A DNA stretch of 7,995 nt from JBOFMT01 sp051658525. Lineage in GTDB: Bacteria > Bacillota_I > Bacilli_A > Erysipelotrichales > Erysipelotrichaceae. Within the stretch, counting starts at the first letter, position 1, and each line of letters opens with the position of its first letter. Below the pieces are notes generated by a model, which saw nothing but the letters and a program-made list of their open reading frames with translations, searched no databases and was not told the origin of the DNA. A program made the position numbers and the translations under genes. The stretch lies in the NCBI GenBank assembly GCA_051658525.1, contig JBOFMT010000029.1:1-7995 (forward strand), read 5' to 3'. Below, one piece after another: positions 1 to 5,147 of this stretch.

Positions 1-122
1 ACAGCTTTTAAAAATACTGCTGGAGATCCGCTATAAACTATAATGGGCTAGGTATGAATTTAACAGGAAATTCAACAGCTGGTTTTAGAGGATATTTAAT
101 TTTTGAAATAAGTTCTTTAGGA
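1..122. other. No supportable gene; possible tail of a plus-strand gene
   Basis: All three plus frames are interrupted within the first 45 bases except frame 3, which runs from about 12 through the terminator hairpin and is therefore not a credible gene as it stands. The terminator at 123-178 would suit a gene ending here, and frame 2 (ending QLLKILLEIRYKL, stop at 41-43) is one possible 3' end. There is too little sequence to decide. Confidence 0.2.
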
Positions 123-178
123 AAAATAAGAATAATTAAAAAGGCAAGAATATTTGCCTTTTTAATTATTCTTATTTT
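123..178. terminator. Bidirectional intrinsic terminator
   Basis: A perfect 25-bp inverted repeat (123-147 against 154-178) encloses a 6-base loop. Its core is AAAAAGGCAA / TTGCCTTTTT, so each strand has a hairpin with a T-rich 3' arm and the element can terminate transcription from either side. On the minus strand it lies about 90 bp beyond the stop of the RHH gene and would close the partition operon. On the plus strand it would stop transcripts entering from the left edge. It is called from structure only. Confidence 0.7.
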
Positions 179-206
179 GTTTATATATCGTTTGTAATTC
201 TGGCGC

Positions 207-249
207 TCTAAATAATCGCGGGGTGCAAAGCGCCCCACGATTATTTAGA
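207..249. repeat. GC-rich imperfect hairpin downstream of the partition operon
   Basis: An inverted repeat with a 12-bp outer AT-rich arm (207-218 with 238-249), one C/A mismatch, then a 7-bp GC-rich inner stem (220-226 with 230-236, one G-T wobble) and an AAA loop. It lies 21 bp after the RHH stop codon. No T-tract follows on either strand, so it is not a classical intrinsic terminator. It could be an mRNA-stabilising 3' structure, or a DNA element such as a single-strand origin or transfer-origin hairpin. The copies of GTAATTCT at 194-201 and 255-262 flank it. Confidence 0.55.
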
Positions 250-270
250 ATACCGTAATTCTCTTGTGTA

Positions 271-501
271 TTATTTTTTAATTGCATCCGAAATTGCCAT
301 TTTTATAAATGCAGATGATGTAATACCTTTTTCTTTTGCTAACTTGTTAATCTCATCTTTCATTTTTTTAGGAAGCCTTATAGTTGTTGTGATAGTTTTA
401 ATACTGTCATCTTCATTCACAGCTCCCAACACGATTGAATTGATAGTTTCTTTCGCTAAATTGTTCTTTTCTTTAATATTAGTTCCTGATGGTCTAGCCA
501 T
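271..501 (-). CDS. Small ribbon-helix-helix partition/repressor protein
   Basis: A 76-residue basic protein. Residues about 36-43 (TITTTIRL) fit the DNA-contacting beta strand of a ribbon-helix-helix fold, followed by helix A (about 44-58) and helix B (about 61-74, TSSAFIKMAISDAI). The first ~30 residues form a polar tail of the kind that, in ParG-like partners, contacts the ParA ATPase. The start overlaps the parA stop by 8 bp (ATGGCTAG), and a GGAGG lies 9 bases upstream inside parA, so the two genes are translationally coupled. By family analogy (ParG, omega, CopG-like proteins) it should dimerise, bind short centromere or operator repeats, repress its own operon and recruit ParA. The phased TATATCA boxes near 1276-1307 and 2678-2717 are the obvious candidate sites. 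The fold call is solid; the centromere-binding role is inferred from the pairing with parA. Confidence 0.85.
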   Translation of the reverse strand: MARPSGTNIKEKNNLAKETINSIVLGAVNEDDSIKTITTTIRLPKKMKDEINKLAKEKGITSSAFIKMAISDAIKK

Positions 502-1249
502 TTCTTATTTCCTCCAACAATCTTTTTGTAATCGCTGTATACTCTTTTGCAACATCACTATTTGGGTCTGCAATAACACAAGGTATACCCTCTTCAATAC
601 CTTTTTTTGCACTGACTGAATTTTTTATTACACCTAAAACGTTATATTCATCTTCTAATACTCTTAGTGTTGATTTATCAGAATTTGTAACTTTGTTAAA
701 TTTCGTAGCAATAACTCCCATGAACTTTAATTCGTTATTGATTTCACTCACAGCATTAATTGTATCAACTAAATCATCTAGCGCGTAAACAGATAGTGGA
801 CTTGTTTCGCATGGTGCAATAACATACTTGCTGGCTACTAAACTATTGATTGTCAACAACCCTAAAGAGGGTGGGCAATCAACTACTACAAAATCATAGT
901 CATTTTCTATTTCTTTTAACGCTTTTAAAAGTTTTGTTTCTCTTCCTAACGGGATTGCCATTAATGTTGTTTCCAGTTTAGCTAAAGAAAGATTACTACT
1001 AATTAAAGACAAATTATCAATGGGTAAATCATAAATACATTTTCTTATCTTCTCATTCCCAGAATATATATCAGATAAACTATTAGCCAATGCAAGTGGA
1101 TTATTCGCTGTCATCAATGTTAAACTTGCTTGACTATCACTATCAATCATAAGTACTCTATATTTTTTTGCCAATACAGTTGCTATATTATACGTTGAAG
1201 TTGTTTTTCCAACTCCCCCCTTTTGATTAATCATTGATATAACTATCAT
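494..1249 (-). CDS. parA: ParA-family partition ATPase
   Basis: A 251-residue ParA/Soj-type ATPase. The deviant Walker A is KGGVGKTT at residues 10-17, Walker A' is VLMIDSDSQAS at about 32-42, and Walker B is VVVDCPP at 121-127. There is no N-terminal HTH extension, so it belongs to the short class whose operon is controlled by the small partner protein rather than by ParA. In the cell it would bind the nucleoid in its ATP form and move or position plasmid copies through the partner-centromere complex. I chose the ATG at 1249, which lies 8 bases from a strong AGGAGG; a TTG one codon upstream is also open but less likely. The RHH gene follows with an 8-bp overlap. The length is normal and all key motifs are intact. 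Confidence 0.95.
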   Translation of the reverse strand: MIVISMINQKGGVGKTTSTYNIATVLAKKYRVLMIDSDSQASLTLMTANNPLALANSLSDIYSGNEKIRKCIYDLPIDNLSLISSNLSLAKLETTLMAIPLGRETKLLKALKEIENDYDFVVVDCPPSLGLLTINSLVASKYVIAPCETSPLSVYALDDLVDTINAVSEINNELKFMGVIATKFNKVTNSDKSTLRVLEDEYNVLGVIKNSVSAKKGIEEGIPCVIADPNSDVAKEYTAITKRLLEEIRNG

Positions 1250-1260
1250 CAAACTTCCCT

Positions 1261-1315
1261 CCTAGGTTTACATTGTATATCATTTACAATTCAATAATAT
1301 ATCATTTGTATGGCA
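1261..1315 (-). promoter_or_regulatory. parA promoter/operator region with phased TATATCA boxes
   Basis: This AT-rich stretch sits directly upstream of the parA ribosome binding site (AGGAGG on the minus strand, 1258-1263). On the plus strand it holds two copies of TATATCATTT at 1276 and 1298, exactly 22 bp apart. The intermediate 11-bp positions hold degraded matches (CAATTCA at 1287, TATGGCA at 1309). On the minus strand a possible -35 TTGAAT overlaps the boxes, so a protein bound there would block transcription. The most likely ligand is the RHH protein of the same operon. The exact promoter hexamers are uncertain. Confidence 0.55.
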
Positions 1316-1322
1316 AAAAGCA

Positions 1323-1364
1323 ATAAGTAGTGGAAGTGAATATATATTCACTTCCACTACTTAT
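1323..1364. repeat. 42-bp perfect palindrome
   Basis: The left half 1323-1343 and right half 1344-1364 are exact reverse complements with no spacer; the arm contains GTAGTGGAAGTGAA. It sits just upstream of the parA promoter, between the partition operon and a gene-free region. No T-tract follows, so simple termination is not convincing. It could be a replication structure, a dimeric protein-binding site, or a terminator shielding parA from upstream transcription. Its right end overlaps a DnaA-box-like sequence. Confidence 0.8.
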
Positions 1365-1369
1365 ACACA
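1361..1369 (+). promoter_or_regulatory. Candidate DnaA box
   Basis: TTATACACA matches the DnaA-box consensus TTATNCACA at every position. It is the only full match I found by eye on either strand, and it overlaps the last four bases of the 42-bp palindrome. A single 9-mer can occur by chance in AT-rich DNA; its position next to the palindrome raises its interest. Confidence 0.35.
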
Positions 1370-1708
1370 GTCTCTTTAGATAAACCAGAAAAGTTACACA
1401 TATAGCGTATATTAAATTTGTTTCTTTTTTTGAGGTGATTGAATCGATTATTCTATATTTTTACATTGTAATTTTACCTCTATTTTTCCAAAGAACAACT
1501 AATTTCTACGCTTTCCTAAAGTAGGATATAATCTACATTACTTAGAAGAGTATTATTGAGAAATTCTTTGACTACAATTTGAAACAGCCAATGTTTTAAA
1601 TTGTAGTGAAATCAACATGTGATTCACTCGCTTTATAACAATATTAAGGCTATTTAATAACTCAATTTATTCGATTGTAAATTTCGAAATATAAACAATC
1701 CGTTTATT
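1370..1708. other. Gene-free AT-rich region with one long hairpin
   Basis: No credible coding region is seen on either strand over about 340 bp. The main structure is a hairpin in which ACTACAATTT (1571-1580) pairs with AAATTGTAGT (1598-1607), extended inward to a 15-bp stem with one G-T pair and a 7-base loop. A TATAAT hexamer lies at 1527-1532, but no convincing -35 sits at the right distance. The region could hold a small RNA or part of the replication region; I cannot decide from sequence alone. Confidence 0.35.
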
Positions 1709-1765
1709 AAAAAAAAGAAAAACCCTACAAGATGCACATTTTTTCGTGTAGATCTTATAGGGTTT
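1709..1765 (-). terminator. Intrinsic terminator of the exported/membrane protein operon
   Basis: On the minus strand AAACCCTA (1720-1727 as read on plus) pairs with TAGGGTTT (1758-1765). The stem continues inward through AAGAT/ATCTT after one mismatch, then GCAC/GTGT. It is followed on the minus strand by a long T-rich tract (1709-1722). It lies about 50 bp past the stop of the two-helix membrane protein and closes that two-gene operon. This is the strongest terminator in the window. Confidence 0.85.
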
Positions 1766-1811
1766 AGTTTCTATCGGTTCTTTTTATTCTCACACATAAT
1801 AATTTACATTA

Positions 1812-2015
1812 CTAGCTTTCTCCCAAATGCATTTTTTTGATACACCTTAGCAGCAGAGCATATGATATATTACTTATTATAATAGTAGCTAAAAATACAA
1901 TGTTAAAATATGAATCAAAAGATATTACTAGTAGCGTAGCATAGACTCCTAGTACAAGTGACATAGTCAAGGATGTTGCATCAATTAGTTTATTTAGCTT
2001 ATTTCTTGATTCCAT
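1812..2015 (-). CDS. Small two-helix membrane protein, possible immunity protein
   Basis: A protein of 67 residues from the ATG at 2015. Two hydrophobic segments, about residues 14-32 (TSLTMSLVLGVYATLLVIS) and 36-57, are joined by a very short turn, and the ends are basic (RNKLNK at the start, RCIKKMH near the end). This predicts a helical hairpin in the cytoplasmic membrane. The start codon overlaps the end of the upstream exported-protein gene by 17 bp and has no clear ribosome site, so translation probably depends on coupling. The open frame reaches a TTG at 2060, which I consider less likely. No family is recognised. Sitting last in an operon behind a small exported protein, it fits a producer self-immunity protein, but this is inference from layout and topology. 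Confidence 0.65.
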   Translation of the reverse strand: MESRNKLNKLIDATSLTMSLVLGVYATLLVISFDSYFNIVFLATIIISNISYALLLRCIKKMHLGES

Positions 2016-2454
2016 TTTCAACGAGACAGGCTGCATAACTACTTGCTGCTGCAACTCCAAACTTTGCTACAAACACTCCCAACGTTATTGGAAACCCCTT
2101 CCACCATGTATAGAAAAGTGATGATGAACCTCCGACAACTCCCCCTATTACAGCGCTTCGGCCACATTTTTCAGTAACCTTTTTTGGTGCTGAAGCTCCG
2201 TAATTATAACCGTAATTTTGGAATAACCACGCTTCAGATCCATAAGGTGGATTAGGATTACCTGGCCACCATTTGGGACTAATACTACTAATCGAAACAT
2301 CTTTAAATCCTTCGTCTATTTCAACGGCCACATCATAAGTGAAATTTGGAATTTCGTTGTCTTTGGCACTTACTTGCTGTACCAAACTAGAAGAAACCCC
2401 TAATAGAAGTACAAAACATACTACTAATTTTAAACAATAATTAAATATTTTCAT
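1999..2454 (-). CDS. Small exported Gly/aromatic-rich protein, bacteriocin-like
   Basis: A 151-residue preprotein. The N-terminus is a classical Sec signal peptide: basic start, hydrophobic core at about 10-24, and a VSA cleavage site at 28-30, leaving a mature protein of about 121 residues. The mature part has an acidic stretch (about 41-52), a Trp/Pro/Tyr/Gly-rich middle (KWWPGNPNPPYG near 61-72, then NYGYNYG), and a hydrophobic Gly-rich C-terminal region (about 97-143: GGVVGG, SLFYTWWKG, VFVAKFGVAAASS). Cys97 and Cys143 could form a disulfide after export. An AGGAGG lies 11 bases before the ATG. I recognise no named family. Export plus an amphipathic Gly-rich segment plus a downstream two-helix membrane protein suggests a secreted antimicrobial protein; a secreted adhesion or signalling protein is the alternative. 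No dedicated transporter or processing protease lies nearby, consistent with Sec export. Confidence 0.75.
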   Translation of the reverse strand: MKIFNYCLKLVVCFVLLLGVSSSLVQQVSAKDNEIPNFTYDVAVEIDEGFKDVSISSISPKWWPGNPNPPYGSEAWLFQNYGYNYGASAPKKVTEKCGRSAVIGGVVGGSSSLFYTWWKGFPITLGVFVAKFGVAAASSYAACLVENGIKK

Positions 2455-2677
2455 AACTTCTGCATCCTCCTATAGTTATATACTAGCATATAAACGATTG
2501 CTTTACCATTTTTTTCACAATAGTCTCAATCTTTTGTTTTTATATGTTGTTATAAGTATAATTTACACAGTATTTAAAGTCATCCCTCTATCTACGAATG
2601 GTTTTTTTCCTATTTTTGTATCTCTATGATATCGTGCTATATTTCCATTTATATTTTCCGTTCACACTTCCTTTTTG

Positions 2678-2717
2678 TATATCTAATATATATCAATTGT
2701 ATATCATACGTATTTCA
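2678..2717 (+). repeat. Four heptamers at 11-bp spacing, candidate centromere
   Basis: The heptamers TATATCT (2678), TATATCA (2689), TATATCA (2700) and TATTTCA (2711) begin exactly 11 bp apart, separated by the unrelated spacers AATA, ATTG and TACG. The same box, with 22-bp (two-turn) spacing, lies in the parA promoter at 1276 and 1298, and the 12-mer ATTGTATATCAT is identical at 1272-1283 and 2696-2707. The site is between the end of rep and the exported-protein gene, over 220 bp from the nearest start codon, so it is more like a parS-type site than an operator. Binding by the RHH protein is inferred. Confidence 0.55.
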
Positions 2718-2745
2718 AAGAGAAATACAAGTATATGAAGAACTC

Positions 2746-4359
2746 TCACCACCACTTAATGATCGTAGGCCTTGATAATCCAGTATCTCTTGCACATTGA
2801 CTTTTATTAATATTTCCTGGATTATGATTCTTCCAGTTTTTCACTACGTATTCTTTTGATTTTCTTCCATTCCCTATTCTCCAATTAGTTCCATTAGCTT
2901 CATCATTAATATCTTGAATTGCTCTTGCTCCTTTCAAGTGAAGTTTTTGATTCCTTCCATTTCTTTTGTTTCTTGCAATAATAATTCCACTAAGCGCTTC
3001 AATATCCTTGATTGGAAATGTACAATATCTATCATCAAAACAATCCAAAGCGCTATCTACATCATCTTGAGTAAAGGGTTCCATACTGTTTAAATCATTC
3101 AAAAAAGGAATAAGTTGATATGCATCATTTTTAATTTTTTCTAATGATATATTACACTTAACACCATAGATAACTAAACACATAACACAAAAATATCTAT
3201 GTCCAAAAGTTGCTCCACTTTCAATTTGTCTAATCCACCAATTATACAAAGCAAATGGATCATCTCCATTCACTTTGTTCTGTATATCCCACTTTTTTAC
3301 TGATGTATTTTTTTTCTCTACTACTTTTTCATACCATTGCGGATATTTCTTTTTTGCCTCAGTCAAAGATAATTTGCTTTCTTTGAACAACTTTCCTTCA
3401 TCTACTCTAAATTCCTCTTGAATATATTCTCCTAAATTATTTAAATTAAAAGGATGTTCATTAAGCCTATATGCCCTCGCTCTAAATACCACCTTCCCTT
3501 TTTTATCCATCAAAACATCATTATATGTATACTTAGTTTTTCCATCCACGATTCTAAATGGTTGAAATATACCTTGCTTTTGTACTTGGCTATTATTACT
3601 CGTGTATTGATTCCAAATTTTCTCTGTTAATGCATATTTAAAGTTTTTTAATTGTAATTTTATATTTGGATACAAAGGAATAGGCTCTTCAAACAAATAA
3701 TATAAATGTATTCCTGATCCAGATAACACAACATAATTAGGTATGGGGTAAGCATCTACTTTAAATGCAGCATTCAATAAATTATTTAATTTATCTTTAT
3801 CTACATAATCCAAATCTATAATCATCGCAAACATTTTTGAGGCATGATTTTGATCTCTCTTTCTACCAAAATAACTAATACCATTTAAAATTGAAAAATC
3901 ATATTCTTTAGCTTCTTCTAAAATTTCACGAAACGAATCTTCAAACATAATTCTATAATGTCCTCTAATATCTTTATCATTTTTAAAATAAATAATAGGA
4001 TTTCCTTTTAATCCATTATTATCCTCATTGTTTTTCTGGATATAACCATCGCCGAGTCTGAACATATCACTATACAATTCATATGCTGAAACTCTATATC
4101 CTCCCCATAAAGCAATAATATTTTCCATCTCAACTTCATACGTATACTCAGTAAAAAAACTCATAGCAGGATCATCAATATGAATTAAACCATCTTTATC
4201 AATTTCAGATACATACGACAAAGGTTCATTCAGGTCATCAATTTCAGATTGATCCAACAAATCATCCGAAGATAAGTAAAAGTCAATATCCTCTTCTCCA
4301 TACTCCAAACTGTAATTTTCATAATTTATATTTTGTAAAAACAATTGTTTAATTTTCAT
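2746..4359 (-). CDS. Plasmid replication protein, primase (AEP)-like with C-terminal HTH
   Basis: A 537-residue protein. Residues about 160-275 match the catalytic pattern of archaeo-eukaryotic primase-type Rep proteins: IDLDYVD at 181-187 (Asp182 and Asp184 as metal ligands), SGSGIHLYY at 213-221 (His218), and a third motif around FRIVDGKTKY at 268-277. A helical primase C-terminal-type region covers about 370-450. The last ~30 residues (ARDTGLSRPTIIKWW at the very end) form an HTH of the kind found at the C-terminus of Bacillota plasmid Rep proteins, probably the origin-binding part. The N-terminal ~120 residues are acidic and unassigned. It should bind the plasmid origin and synthesise primers, perhaps with polymerase activity. 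The ATG at 4359 has an AGGAGG 5 bases upstream. The leader holds one copy of a 34-bp repeat, with a second copy 65 bp further upstream. Role as the plasmid Rep is likely; exact subfamily is not assigned. Confidence 0.8.
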   Translation of the reverse strand: MKIKQLFLQNINYENYSLEYGEEDIDFYLSSDDLLDQSEIDDLNEPLSYVSEIDKDGLIHIDDPAMSFFTEYTYEVEMENIIALWGGYRVSAYELYSDMFRLGDGYIQKNNEDNNGLKGNPIIYFKNDKDIRGHYRIMFEDSFREILEEAKEYDFSILNGISYFGRKRDQNHASKMFAMIIDLDYVDKDKLNNLLNAAFKVDAYPIPNYVVLSGSGIHLYYLFEEPIPLYPNIKLQLKNFKYALTEKIWNQYTSNNSQVQKQGIFQPFRIVDGKTKYTYNDVLMDKKGKVVFRARAYRLNEHPFNLNNLGEYIQEEFRVDEGKLFKESKLSLTEAKKKYPQWYEKVVEKKNTSVKKWDIQNKVNGDDPFALYNWWIRQIESGATFGHRYFCVMCLVIYGVKCNISLEKIKNDAYQLIPFLNDLNSMEPFTQDDVDSALDCFDDRYCTFPIKDIEALSGIIIARNKRNGRNQKLHLKGARAIQDINDEANGTNWRIGNGRKSKEYVVKNWKNHNPGNINKSQCARDTGLSRPTIIKWW

Positions 4360-4372
4360 AAAAACCTCCTAA

Positions 4373-4406
4373 GGCACGTTATATTATCAATACATTTTTT
4401 TTACAC
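4373..4406 (-). repeat. 34-bp direct repeat, copy 1, in the rep leader
   Basis: This begins GGCACGTTATATTATC on the plus strand and ends in an eight-T run followed by ACAC. It is identical at all 34 positions to copy 2 at 4438-4471. It lies immediately upstream of the rep ribosome binding site. On the minus strand it contains GATAAT and TATAAC, possible -10 elements, so it may be the rep promoter as well as a binding site. Confidence 0.75.
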
Positions 4407-4437
4407 ATAAAAAAGAATACCACAAGATTAGCATAGG

Positions 4438-4471
4438 GGCACGTTATATTATCAATACATTTTTTTTACAC
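4438..4471 (-). repeat. 34-bp direct repeat, copy 2
   Basis: Perfect copy of 4373-4406, offset by 65 bp, which is close to six helical turns. The 31 bp between the copies are unrelated to them. Two exact copies in front of rep suggest a duplicated promoter/leader or a pair of large iterons through which Rep controls its own synthesis and initiation. Confidence 0.75.
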
Positions 4472-4698
4472 TATTTTGGAATGTTTTCTTTATTGTATCC
4501 TTTTCCCAACAATATTCAATAATGGTTTTTCTTTGGAACCTTGTTTTTACCTTGTTAAGAACCTCGATAGCAAAAAGCTAGGTTTGTCTTGTGGTGGCTT
4601 TTAAAATGCTTTTATCGGTATTTTAAAAACCAATTACTGGTATTAAGATGTAATCACTTTGTTTTTGTGTTGTTTTTGAGAAAAAACTATTAAAAAAT

Positions 4699-4719
4699 AC
4701 TTCTCGACAGGCGCGAAGT
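4699..4719. repeat. Short hairpin, possible oriT or origin structure
   Basis: ACTTCTCG (4699-4706) pairs with CGCGAAGT (4712-4719) with one mismatch around the loop ACAGG. Its right arm runs into GAAGTGTCCTCT, which weakly resembles the AAGTGCGCCCT nick region of MOBQ transfer origins. The match is poor and the relaxase gene is distant, so the transfer-origin reading is speculative. Confidence 0.25.
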
Positions 4720-4722
4720 GTC

Positions 4723-4771
4723 CTCTTGTTTAAATACTCTTTTAAGTAATTCTCTTTAAAGCCTCTTTAAG
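4723..4771 (+). repeat. Cluster of CTCTTT-AAG direct repeats
   Basis: Related words CTCTTGTTTAAA (4723), CTCTTTTAAG (4737), CTCTTTAAAG (4752) and CTCTTTAAG (4763) occur in one orientation within 50 bp, starting 14, 15 and 11 bp apart. They resemble a short degenerate iteron array near the rep gene. Spacing is irregular, so I keep the call tentative. Confidence 0.35.
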
Positions 4772-5010
4772 AATAAAATTCGACTTGCATTTAAGACTTT
4801 AAATAAAGGCTATACTGAAGGTTGAAAAAGCTAATAGGTGAGAAGAAATCACGTTGACTCAACATCAAATTTTTCTTTTCTTTTTGTATAAATAAATAAT
4901 TTTCATTGCTTCATTCGGGAGGTTTATTTAGGTAATATATGACATATTTTCTAATTCTTTCCTAATTCGTACATCAGACTAAACGAAAGTGATGGAGAAT
5001 ATGCCGAATT

Positions 5011-5047
5011 GCGTAATTGATGAAATGGAGCGTAACACTCGGCGTAA
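5011..5047 (+). repeat. Three GCGTAA direct repeats upstream of the exported-protein gene
   Basis: GCGTAA occurs at 5011, 5030 and 5042, about 100-140 bp before the start codon at 5148. The first and last are also bracketed by GCCGA/TCGGC (5003-5007 and 5038-5042). They may be regulator-binding sites in the promoter region, or may be chance. Confidence 0.25.
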
Positions 5048-5147
5048 GCAAAAATAGAAACGACTTTCTTAATTGTATGCATATGATAAAATGGACAAGC
5101 ACGTTTTAATTTGTTATTGTAAAAAATATATTAAGGAGGTCATTTCT

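Larger units (their letters stand above)
4472..5147. other. Gene-free repeat-rich region, candidate replication origin
   Basis: No credible gene was found over about 680 bp on either strand; the longest starts give only a few codons. The region separates the divergent rep (minus) and exported-protein (plus) genes, so it must hold the latter's promoter. It contains an imperfect 12-bp hairpin (4596-4607 with 4620-4631), a GC-containing hairpin at 4699-4719, a cluster of CTCTTT-AAG repeats at 4723-4771, and three GCGTAA repeats at 5011-5047. The combination of AT-rich DNA, short repeats and proximity to rep makes it the best origin candidate here. Confidence 0.45.

Noticed and set aside
12..197. 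A plus-strand frame-3 reading that contains LTGNSTAGFRGYLIFEIS and looks faintly like a surface-protein tail
   Set aside because: It continues through the perfect terminator hairpin and has no proper start; no second line of evidence supports a gene or frameshifted remnant.
38..238. A 66-residue minus-strand open frame
   Set aside because: It runs through both hairpins (123-178 and 207-249) and has no ribosome site; it is a by-product of the inverted repeats.
266..619. A 117-residue plus-strand hydrophobic frame over the RHH and parA genes
   Set aside because: It is antisense to two well-supported overlapping genes and has no ribosome site.
2016..2060. N-terminal extension of the two-helix membrane protein from a TTG at 2060
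   Set aside because: It would add a polar stretch deep inside the upstream gene without a ribosome site; the ATG at 2015 gives a normal short coupled overlap.
5073..5147. N-terminal extension of the 292-residue exported protein to 5073
   Set aside because: The strong AAGGAGG 8 bases before the ATG at 5148 and the signal peptide starting there fix the start; an extension would bury the signal peptide.
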